Assembly: GCA_002501285.1 (NCBI GenBank)
Contig: DLSG01000008.1
Coordinates: 1,168 to 7,068, forward strand
Length of the DNA stretch: 5,901 nucleotides
Direction of reading: 5' to 3'
Origin: Christensenella sp. UBA7868
GTDB taxonomy: Bacteria; Bacillota; Clostridia; Christensenellales; UBA1242
In this document: one piece after another, positions 1 to 4,600 of the stretch
How positions within the stretch are numbered: the stretch's first letter is position 1
Layout of the letters: each line of letters begins with the position of its first letter
Program-made: the position numbers and the translations under genes
Notes under the pieces: generated by a model
What the model was told of the DNA's origin: nothing
The model's database searches: none
The model's input: only the letters and a program-made list of their open reading frames with translations

Positions 1-34
1 ATAATGGATAAATTACTGAAAAGAACTCTAAATG

Positions 35-73
35 AAAAAATACGAACTCAAAGATATTCTTCTCGTTCGTATT
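35..73 (-). terminator. Rho-independent terminator of the tRNA-Ser gene
   Basis: A perfect 9-bp inverted repeat (AATACGAAC at 39-47, GTTCGTATT at 65-73) is followed on the minus strand by a run of T from the A-tract at 35-40. The 17-nt apical part can form a small inner AAGA/TCTT stem (51-54 with 58-61). It lies 10 bases past the CCA end of the tRNA, the expected place for its 3' terminator. Confidence 0.8.
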
Positions 74-82
74 ATTCCCTAC

Positions 83-172
83 TGGCGGAGAAGATGGGAT
101 TCGAACCCATGCGCCCTGTTACAGACCTAACCCCTTAGCAGGGGGTCCCCTTAACCACTTGGGTACTTCTCC
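83..172 (-). tRNA. tRNA-Ser (anticodon GCU)
   Basis: Reading the minus strand, a 7-bp acceptor stem GGAGAAG/CTTCTCC is followed by discriminator G and an encoded CCA (83-85). The T arm ATGGGTTCGAATCCCAT is canonical. The anticodon stem CCCCC/GGGG-type arm presents loop CTGCTAA with anticodon GCT at 137-139, which reads AGC and AGU codons. The long variable arm, giving about 90 nt in total, is the class II feature of serine tRNAs and agrees with the anticodon. It has its own promoter and terminator, so it is a single-gene unit, and no sign of damage is visible. Confidence 0.97.
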
Positions 173-234
173 AAATTGCTTAATTAATTTATTTTATTTA
201 GTTGTTGTGTAAGTTTTGCTTACTTACGAAATCT

Positions 235-263
235 ATGTTATCAAAAAAAAATATTTTTGTCAA
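235..263 (-). promoter_or_regulatory. Promoter of tRNA-Ser
   Basis: On the minus strand a perfect -35 TTGACA (258-263) is separated by 17 bp from TAACAT (235-240), which is preceded by TGA and so has an extended -10 character. The predicted start lies near 228, giving a 5' precursor of about 55 nt before the mature tRNA end at 172. The consensus -35 suits a strongly expressed stable RNA gene. Confidence 0.75.
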
Positions 264-358
264 TTATTTTTTTAAAATAGATTTAAAATTTATTTTTATT
301 ATAAAGTTATTGGCAAAAATCGCATTATGAGTTTGTAAAATTGTTTTTTTAATTAATG
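264..358. other. AT-rich spacer, nothing recognised
   Basis: This stretch between the tRNA promoter and the first repeat copy is AT-rich with homopolymer runs. I see no open frame with a ribosome binding site, no GC-rich hairpin and no second tRNA. Confidence 0.5.
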
Positions 359-480
359 TTTCGGAAGAAGTGGGCAAACTGTGCGGGAATATTTGCTAAC
401 AACTGAATATTATACAATTGTGATGCTTATTTATAACTGATTTGCGAATATAATATGAAAAGTATCACAGGCTTTACTTT
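359..480. repeat. Degenerate repeat unit, copy 1
   Basis: This is the most eroded of three related units. It starts TCGGAAG, has AACTGA at 401 with TGTGATGCTTAT about 20 bases later, then AACTGATTTGCGAA at 435-448 and AAAGTATCACAGGCTT at 459-474. The last two blocks match copy 3, which has AACTTGATTTGCGAG and AAAGTAACATCACATAGCTT. No coding capacity is apparent. Confidence 0.55.
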
Positions 481-628
481 ATTGGAAGTCAAGGAGAGCC
501 GTTCGCGGCGCTATTTTTAGATAACTGATGTTTATTCAAACATTGATGTTACAATTTTTTGTGGGGTTTAAGATTAGAGACCTAAAATTTTAAATTAGTT
601 GTATTTTATAAGGCATAGTTTATATTAT
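481..628. repeat. Degenerate repeat unit, copy 2
   Basis: The unit opens TTGGAAG and carries a small GCCG-TTCG-CGGC hairpin at 498-509. It then has a 32-bp block at 523-554 (AACTGATGTTTATTCAAACA and onward) that matches copy 3 at 680-711 in about 26 of 32 positions. It ends GGCATAGTTTATATTA, against CACATAGCTTATATTA in copy 3. The order of blocks is the same in both copies, so this is a diverged tandem duplication and not a chance AT-rich match. Confidence 0.65.
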
Positions 629-635
629 CGGAAAT

Positions 636-785
636 TTTGTCGGAAAGCACACGCACGAAGTGAGTGTATTTTCAAGCAAAACTGATATTTATTCAAACTG
701 CGATGCCACAAGATATTGTGGAGTTGTGTTTAGCAACTTGATTTGCGAGCATGGTGAGCAAAGTAACATCACATAGCTTATATTA
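636..785. repeat. Degenerate repeat unit, copy 3
   Basis: The unit opens TGTCGGAAAG. A REP-like hairpin follows at 649-667: ACACGCAC and GTGAGTGT arms with one mismatch and a GAA loop. Next are the 32-bp core (680-711), AACTTGATTTGCGAG (735-749), an imperfect TTTGC...GCAAA hairpin (742-762) and the end block CACATAGCTTATATTA. It has the highest GC and is the best preserved copy. There is no ORF of note. Confidence 0.65.
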
Positions 786-977
786 ATAAAATTTCCTATT
801 AAAAAGGAAGATTTAGTTTTAAGTAAAATTAATGATTGTATTTCTAATTTAATTAACGATTAAAATTATAAAAGAATTTCAAATTTAATAATTAATTGAT
901 TTTAATATATTTAAAATTTATTTACAAATTAAAAAAAATTTATTCTATAAATATGCAATATTTTAAATAAGGAATAT
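786..977. other. AT-rich non-coding stretch, nothing recognised
   Basis: The sequence is almost pure A/T with frequent stops in every frame. The only structure I see is a weak hairpin, TTCCT/AGGAA at 793-809. No ribosome binding site, RNA gene or terminator with a GC-rich stem is visible before the promoter of the FRG gene. Confidence 0.5.
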
Positions 978-1006
978 TTGTACTTTTTGGGTTTATATGA
1001 TATAAT
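978..1006 (+). promoter_or_regulatory. Extended -10 promoter of the FRG-domain gene
   Basis: A perfect TATAAT (1001-1006) is preceded by TG one base upstream (extended -10), with a partial -35 TTGTAC (978-983) at 17 bp. Counting the usual 7 bases past the -10 puts transcription start on the A of the ATG at 1013, so the mRNA should have no 5' leader. The block TATGATATAAT is repeated in the promoter of the next gene. Confidence 0.75.
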
Positions 1007-1012
1007 TTATCA

Positions 1013-2482
1013 ATGGAAGATGATTATCTAAATAAAATACATTTAACAAGCAATGGCTTTGACAATTTAAAAAATAATGCACAATTGGTTTATGGCGAAC
1101 GTGGAAATTTTGAACATAATTTAAAAAGATATTATTGCGGAGATGAGTTTAATAGAAGTGGATGCAAAATAGCGGAAAAGTTAAAAGATATACCAACGAT
1201 TTCTCAAAAAAGTATAAAATGTCAAATTAAAAGAGAAGAAATGTTTAAAAAGGCTTGCGAAGAGACAATAAAAAAGTTTGATAAACTGAAAGAATCCAAC
1301 AAACTGAATGATGATGTGTATTTGGAACTAGGGGGAATTATGGGGATTTGCCCAGGTCAATGCGATTGGTATGATACATTATTTCCACATTTAATAGACT
1401 TATTTGTTCAGAGTAAAGATGAAGAAAATGAAATATTAAAAAAAGTTGAGAATAGTAAAAATGTTATTAGTGTAATGGTCGAATGCTTAACCGATTGTCT
1501 TCGGGGCGGACAATTTATTGAATTTGGGGACAAGCGTGTTTGGTCGCAAGGATATGCAAGAAATTATTTTCGAGGTGAAAATGCTTATAATAAAGTATGC
1601 AAACCTTCACTTTTTAGAGGTGTGACAAGAAAAGATATTGATAGAATAAAAGTTTTTATTGAAATTGTAAAGCAATGCGAACTTGTTTTAATTTTGAAAG
1701 AACTTAATTTTATTAAGAACTGGCCATATTTTTCACAAATTGATTATACAGCAATTTCTCAACATTATGGAATAAAAACGGCGTATTTAGATATAACCAG
1801 TGATATTAAAGTGGCTCTATTTTTTGCGTGTTGTAAGTATGACTATACTACAAACAAATGGAGACCATTAAATGAAGATGAATTTAAAAACAAATCTTCA
1901 CGCAAGGAAGTTTATGAGAGGGGCGGAGATAGTCGGTATGGAATTATCTTTACTGCGCCAGTAGATGTTTGTAATATGGCTTTTGAAGTAAATTCTCCAG
2001 ATTTTCAAGCATATCCTGTTATTCCTATTGGTTTTCAACCATTTAATAGATGTGATACGCAAAGTGCTTATGCTATGGCGGTAAAAAATATAGATTTTGA
2101 TTTGTTTAGGTATCCTTTATTTAAAAAGTTTAAATTTAGACATTCGAAGAAATTATGTGAATGGATATTTAATGAAATGGAACAAGGAAATAAAATTTTT
2201 CCAAACGAATTTTCAAGCGGGATATTTGAAATCGTTTCTAAAATTAATAATGCAAATGAGTTTTCTATTCAATCTGTTGAAATGGCTCAGCATTATTTTA
2301 AACCTAATTTAACGCTAAAAGAAATAATCTGTAAATTGAAAGATTTTGGGTTAGAGGTTACTACAAATCAAAAATTATTTTCAAAACAAGAGTTATCAAA
2401 AATAAACGATGAATTAGAAGAAAAAGGAATTTCTTATTTTGAAAATTTAACTAAATGTTGGAGATTTATGTTTTCTTTATAA
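1013..2482 (+). CDS. FRG-domain protein, 489 aa
   Basis: The middle of the protein carries the marks of the FRG family, named for an N-terminal F/Y-R-G motif. They are YFRGEN (185-190), PSLFRG (198-203), AISQHYGIKTAYLDIT (247-262, the family's QHxGxxTxxLDxT signature), ALFFAC (268-273), a YGIIFTAP strand (309-316) and a late R346...Q350 pair. Residues 1-180 match nothing I recognise and are charged, with a CPGQC motif at 113-117; Cys is frequent overall (about 17). Residues 380-489 are a helical tail. No signal peptide or membrane segment is seen, so it is probably cytoplasmic. FRG domains occur in accessory and phage-related loci but their biochemistry is poorly defined; a defence or toxin role here is inference only. 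The ATG has no Shine-Dalgarno, and an in-frame TGA at 998 excludes an upstream start. An internal ATG at 1340 (Met110) preceded by AGGGGG would still include the FRG domain. Confidence 0.85.
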   Translation: MEDDYLNKIHLTSNGFDNLKNNAQLVYGERGNFEHNLKRYYCGDEFNRSGCKIAEKLKDIPTISQKSIKCQIKREEMFKKACEETIKKFDKLKESNKLNDDVYLELGGIMGICPGQCDWYDTLFPHLIDLFVQSKDEENEILKKVENSKNVISVMVECLTDCLRGGQFIEFGDKRVWSQGYARNYFRGENAYNKVCKPSLFRGVTRKDIDRIKVFIEIVKQCELVLILKELNFIKNWPYFSQIDYTAISQHYGIKTAYLDITSDIKVALFFACCKYDYTTNKWRPLNEDEFKNKSSRKEVYERGGDSRYGIIFTAPVDVCNMAFEVNSPDFQAYPVIPIGFQPFNRCDTQSAYAMAVKNIDFDLFRYPLFKKFKFRHSKKLCEWIFNEMEQGNKIFPNEFSSGIFEIVSKINNANEFSIQSVEMAQHYFKPNLTLKEIICKLKDFGLEVTTNQKLFSKQELSKINDELEEKGISYFENLTKCWRFMFSL

Positions 2483-2555
2483 TTTATTTATTTTATCAAT
2501 TTTTTAATTAATTTATTTTGTTTTATGAAGATTTTAAAACTTACTGAATAATAAA
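2483..2555. other. Spacer without a clear terminator after the FRG gene
   Basis: The region is AT-rich with T runs but no GC-containing hairpin, so no convincing intrinsic terminator separates the two plus-strand genes. Read-through from the FRG gene into the next gene is possible despite the separate downstream promoter. Confidence 0.4.
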
Positions 2556-2584
2556 TTGGATAAAGTTTAAGAATATGATATAAT
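2556..2584 (+). promoter_or_regulatory. Extended -10 promoter of the 170-aa protein gene
   Basis: TATAAT (2579-2584) is preceded by TGA in the same TATGATATAAT block as the FRG-gene promoter, with TTGGAT (2556-2561) at 17 bp as a partial -35. The predicted start is near 2591, leaving a leader of about 128 nt before the ATG at 2719. Confidence 0.65.
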
Positions 2585-2661
2585 ACAATGTTATTACATA
2601 AATCGTTTGTTGAATTTATATATTAGTTGAGTTAAAGTAAAAATTAAAAGTATTAGAAAAA

Positions 2662-2714
2662 CCTTGTGTATTGTTATTTTTAATAAAGGTATAAAGGGTT
2701 ACACAAAAAGGAGA
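2662..2714 (+). promoter_or_regulatory. Leader hairpin abutting the Shine-Dalgarno
   Basis: TTGTGTA (2664-2670) is a perfect 7-bp complement of TACACAA (2700-2706). The CC at 2662-2663 can add pairs with GG at 2710-2711 across a bulge, so the helix reaches the AAGGAG ribosome binding site (2708-2713). The stem encloses 29 nt. It could modulate translation, or as DNA it could be a spaced operator. Which of these applies is unknown. Confidence 0.35.
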
Positions 2715-2718
2715 AATT

Positions 2719-3231
2719 ATGTTTGATCAAGAGATACAAGTGTTAAAATTTTTGGCTGACGGGGTAAATTTTTTTACGGGAGAAAAATGTAGTGGTGACT
2801 GCATTTTAAATGATGTTGATATTGTAAGAACTTTGTGTAAAGTGAGTGATGTTTTAAGTAATTTAAAACCAGAAAAAATTAAACAAGATGAATTTGTGTG
2901 TCCTGTTGATTTAATGGATAAATTTGAGTATGAAGAAGAAATGAATATGACAAGTATAATAGAAAAAATTTCAAAATTATACCCTGATATGAAAAAATTA
3001 AAGCATAATCAAATTACTGAAATTTTAATAGAAAAAGGAATGCTAACAAAAGTTGTAAATAGGGCTGGAAAAAGTAGAAGTTTGGCAACTCCAAAAGCGA
3101 GAGAGTTTGGTATTTACAATGTTCATGTCGTTACTAAAAATGGAAAATTTGATATTGTAAACTATGATATAAATGGTCAAAAATTTGTTTTAACTTGTTT
3201 GAAAGAACTCAACAATAAAAATGAAGCATAG
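2719..3231 (+). CDS. Uncharacterised protein, possible nucleic-acid-binding, 170 aa
   Basis: I do not recognise a named family. Residues 8-48 read as a compact helical module (VLKFLADGVNFFTGE, then ILNDVDIVRTLCKV), a pattern I have seen at the start of other small bacterial proteins. An acidic linker (55-76) follows. The C-terminal part (78-165) predicts helix, helix (NQITEILIEKGML, 97-109), a basic RAGKSRSLATPKAREFG stretch (115-131), then strands ending in INGQKFVLTCLKEL. This arrangement recalls a winged helix or the C-terminal domain of phage antirepressors, but that is only resemblance. No signal peptide or membrane helix is seen. The start is firm: AAGGAG sits 5 nt before ATG. It lies 236 bp after the FRG gene on the same strand and shares its promoter motif, so the two may act together, for example as effector and regulator. 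Confidence 0.8.
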   Translation: MFDQEIQVLKFLADGVNFFTGEKCSGDCILNDVDIVRTLCKVSDVLSNLKPEKIKQDEFVCPVDLMDKFEYEEEMNMTSIIEKISKLYPDMKKLKHNQITEILIEKGMLTKVVNRAGKSRSLATPKAREFGIYNVHVVTKNGKFDIVNYDINGQKFVLTCLKELNNKNEA

Positions 3232-3290
3232 ATAAAGCGCGGATTTTGATTTATTCAACATTCTAAAAGACAAAGAGCGAGCATAATAAA
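3232..3290. repeat. Possible remnant of the upstream repeat unit
   Basis: Right after the stop codon, GCGCGGATTTTGATTTATTC followed by AACATT resembles GCGCT...GATGTTTATTCAAACATT of copy 2 (510-545) with an internal gap, and GAGCGAGCATAATAAATA resembles TTTGCGAGCATGG of copy 3. The match is short and AT-rich, so this is a weak call. If real, the repeat family flanks the two-gene insert. Confidence 0.3.
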
Positions 3291-3371
3291 TAAAGATTGA
3301 TTTTTTAAAAATATTATTACTTAAATTTTGTATTTTTTTAAATAAATTTAATTAAGTTAAATTTAAAAATA

Positions 3372-3406
3372 AAAAAAAGGAGTTGTGAAATTCGCACTCC
3401 TTTTTA
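3372..3406. terminator. Bidirectional rho-independent terminator
   Basis: The arms GGAGT (3379-3383) and ACTCC (3396-3400) extend inward by G-C pairs around one bulge to an AAATT loop, and outward as an A-tract against a T-tract. Plus-strand transcripts get T5 and minus-strand transcripts get T8. It therefore can end both the 170-aa gene and the convergent methyltransferase gene. Confidence 0.85.
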
Positions 3407-3421
3407 TTGTGAAGTTGTAAA

Positions 3422-3449
3422 CGGCGAAATTATTTGCCGATTTTTTTTT
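3422..3449 (+). terminator. Second plus-strand terminator
   Basis: CGGC (3422-3425) pairs with GCCG (3436-3439), and the helix continues inward through G-T and A-T pairs. It is followed by A and nine T (3441-3449). It backs up the bidirectional terminator for plus-strand transcription and guards the 3' end of the convergent methyltransferase gene. Confidence 0.8.
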
Positions 3450-3507
3450 AATTTAGTCGCTAAATTTAAAGCTTTAAAATATAATTAAGTTTTATTGTAG
3501 AATTTTA

Positions 3508-4266
3508 CTATTTAACTAAATGAAATGCGTAAAGACGGCGGACAAGTTTTATACCTTTTGGACTTAAATTTTTTGAAATATATTCATTTAATAGTTTAGC
3601 GTCAAGATTTTCATCAAAATATGTTAAAATAGGTGTTTTAGTTATTAAATATGTTAATTGGTCTTTATCTTTATAATATTCAATATACTCAAAATTTTTA
3701 AGTGAAATGTCAGAAAAATTAAGTTTTACGCATTCATCTATAATATCTTTTTTTTCAGATTTTCCGTTTTGGATATTCTCAAAACCTTGACCTCTTTTAA
3801 ACAAAGTTTTTAATTCTAAACAATCTGTATGGTCAACATCTTCGGATATAAAAATTCCGCCTTTTTTTAAAACTCTAAAAATTTCGCTCATGTTTCCGCC
3901 ACAATGTCTTGAAACTACAAGATTGAAATATTCATCTGGAAAGTCTAATTTTCCACAGCCATCAGCAAGTTTTGCTTCAAATTTTTCAATTTCTTTACTT
4001 GTTAAAATTCTGTTAAGATTTGCTTCTACTCGTTTTATCATTTCAGGTTCATTATCAAGCATAACTACTTTTTTTGCGTTGCTAAAATACCTTATTGATT
4101 TTTCTCCACTTCCGCAACCAATGTCAAGCATCACTGTGTTTGGAGTTATAGCATTTACCACTTCTTTATAGTAAAAATAGTTGCTATTATCTTCCACAAT
4201 AGGGCTGATTGCTTCAAAATTCCAACCTTGTTTTTTTGCCACATCTTTATAATTAAATTTTATCAT
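3508..4266 (-). CDS. Class I SAM-dependent methyltransferase, 252 aa
   Basis: This is a Rossmann-fold methyltransferase of the type 11 kind. Motif I is VMLDIGCGSG (45-54), the acidic ribose-binding residue is D71 in VVMLDNEPEM, motif III is about LADG (100-103), motif IV is LDFPDEYFNLVVSRH (107-121) and motif V is VLKKGGIFIS (132-141). Length and overall layout match 245-255-residue Firmicutes methyltransferases starting FxYxxVAKKxGW, whose substrate is not established to my knowledge. It lacks the N-terminal cysteine cluster of RlmA-type rRNA methyltransferases. It is cytoplasmic, with no signal peptide. AAAGGAG (4275-4281) lies 8 nt before ATG, supporting this start. The long structured leader suggests induction by ribosome stalling, so a role in ribosome or antibiotic modification is plausible; this is inference from regulation, not from the protein. 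Confidence 0.9.
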   Translation of the reverse strand: MIKFNYKDVAKKQGWNFEAISPIVEDNSNYFYYKEVVNAITPNTVMLDIGCGSGEKSIRYFSNAKKVVMLDNEPEMIKRVEANLNRILTSKEIEKFEAKLADGCGKLDFPDEYFNLVVSRHCGGNMSEIFRVLKKGGIFISEDVDHTDCLELKTLFKRGQGFENIQNGKSEKKDIIDECVKLNFSDISLKNFEYIEYYKDKDQLTYLITKTPILTYFDENLDAKLLNEYISKNLSPKGIKLVRRLYAFHLVK

Positions 4267-4295
4267 GTTGTTTTCTCCTTTAATATTTTTATATT

Positions 4296-4342
4296 TGGTT
4301 GAAATAAAAAACCTCCTTTATTAAACAGCAAAAAATCAACCA
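4296..4342 (-). promoter_or_regulatory. Leader hairpin with a consensus Shine-Dalgarno in its loop
   Basis: TGGTTGA (4336-4342) pairs perfectly with TCAACCA (4296-4302). The 33-nt loop holds TAAAGGAGGT (4311-4320), a better Shine-Dalgarno than the one before the ATG. Six bases after it lies ATT (4303-4305), in frame with the methyltransferase 13 codons upstream with no stop between. The same TGGTTGA also forms most of the 3' arm of the preceding terminator, so the two structures exclude each other. Confidence 0.45.
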
Positions 4343-4368
4343 CTTTTAAGCGTGTTTTAAATTTTTGC
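4328..4368 (-). terminator. Candidate attenuator in the methyltransferase leader
   Basis: On the minus strand AACACGCT (4349-4356, one bulged A) pairs with AGTGGTT (4338-4344) around loop TAAA. It is followed by GA and six T (4330-4335). An outer helix GCAAAAA (4362-4368) with TTTTTGC (4328-4334) gives the A-tract/T-tract form of an intrinsic terminator. It lies about 60 bases upstream of the methyltransferase ATG and well after the promoter, so it would abort transcripts unless disrupted. The second tiny leader ORF ends within its 5' arm and loop. Confidence 0.5.
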
Positions 4369-4375
4369 CATTCAT
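4346..4375 (-). CDS. Candidate leader peptide 2 (MNGKNLKHA)
   Basis: A 9-codon ORF whose ATG overlaps the TGA stop of the preceding tiny ORF (ATGA), an arrangement typical of translational coupling. Its last codons CAC GCT form the 5' arm of the attenuator and its TAA stop lies exactly in the hairpin loop, so a translating or stalled ribosome would block terminator folding. It has no clear Shine-Dalgarno of its own. Such ORFs occur by chance, so the call rests on position, not content. Confidence 0.35.
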   Translation of the reverse strand: MNGKNLKHA

Positions 4376-4422
4376 AAAGAAGATTTGAACCTAGTCTTTA
4401 TTATTATTCTTATGTAATACAT
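4372..4422 (-). CDS. Candidate leader peptide 1 (MYYIRIIIKTRFKSSL)
   Basis: A 16-codon ORF beginning about 27 nt into the predicted leader, rich in Ile and basic residues, ending TTA TGA where the next tiny ORF starts. Its first codons (TAT TAC AT) lie in the 3' arm of the 5'-terminal hairpin. No Shine-Dalgarno is visible. Short hydrophobic-basic leader peptides that stall ribosomes are known from inducible resistance genes; translation here is unproven. Confidence 0.3.
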   Translation of the reverse strand: MYYIRIIIKTRFKSSL

Positions 4423-4450
4423 CGCGAATGGACTAATTGAAATATTACAT
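4412..4450 (-). promoter_or_regulatory. 5'-terminal hairpin of the methyltransferase mRNA
   Basis: ATGTAATA (4443-4450) pairs perfectly with TATTACAT (4412-4419), 8 bp enclosing 23 nt, starting at or within a base of the predicted transcript 5' end. The loop contains CCATTCG (4425-4431), complementary to TGAATGG (4368-4374) at the start of tiny ORF 2, and TTAGTC (4431-4436), complementary to GACTAG (4391-4396) with one G-U pair. A folded, possibly pseudoknotted regulatory RNA is conceivable. It matches no riboswitch class I know. Confidence 0.4.
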
Positions 4451-4455
4451 TTATT

Positions 4456-4484
4456 ATTTTATCACAAATAATTGCTTTTGTCAA
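4456..4484 (-). promoter_or_regulatory. Promoter of the methyltransferase gene
   Basis: TTGACA (4479-4484), 17-bp spacer, TAAAAT (4456-4461) preceded by TGA, giving an extended -10. Transcription should start near 4449-4450, which creates a leader of about 180 nt before the ATG at 4266. It is close to consensus and has the same architecture as the tRNA-Ser promoter, which suggests strong initiation with control exerted later, in the leader. Confidence 0.8.
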
Positions 4485-4572
4485 TTTTTTTTAAATTTTA
4501 TATTTTGTTTTTTATTTTTAAATTGTAAATTGTATTTTTTTATTTATACAAGTAATTTGGATAAAATAAAAG

Positions 4573-4585
4573 TGTTATTTTAACA
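4573..4585 (-). terminator. Weak terminator candidate after the GH5 gene
   Basis: A 5-bp hairpin TGTTA/TAACA with a 3-nt loop lies 16 bases past the GH5 stop and is followed on the minus strand by CTTTTATTTT. The stem has only one G-C pair, so it is poor. No better terminator separates the GH5 gene from the methyltransferase promoter, and read-through is possible. Confidence 0.25.
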
Positions 4586-4600
4586 ATAAATTTAAAAGTA

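Noticed and set aside
83..172. tRNA-Ser as the attachment site of an integrated element carrying the FRG genes
   Set aside because: Elements usually integrate at the 3' end of a tRNA, which here faces left (position 83), away from the FRG genes. I see no duplicated tRNA 3' end to the right, and there is no integrase.
359..785. CRISPR array
   Set aside because: There are only three long, diverged units of about 120-150 bp. No short identical repeats with uniform spacers are present, and there are no cas genes.
786..977. Replication origin or centromere-like AT-rich site
   Set aside because: There are no DnaA-box clusters, iterons or partition genes. The AT content is similar to the other intergenic stretches.
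2097..2312. 71-codon plus-strand open frame inside the FRG gene
   Set aside because: It is an out-of-frame shadow of the FRG coding sequence, with no ribosome binding site and a composition typical of AT-rich chance frames.
3465..3478. 14-bp perfect palindrome TTTAAAGCTTTAAA as an operator
   Set aside because: It lies in the convergent 3' region after terminators, with no promoter near it. In such AT-rich DNA a palindrome of this kind can arise by chance.
3890..4171. 93-codon plus-strand open frame
   Set aside because: It lies antisense to the methyltransferase motif I-IV region, has no Shine-Dalgarno and encodes no recognisable motif.
4267..4450. T-box riboswitch in front of the methyltransferase
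   Set aside because: The leader lacks the conserved T-box sequence (AGGGUGGNACCGCG-like) and a recognisable stem I specifier loop, and a methyltransferase is not a typical T-box target.
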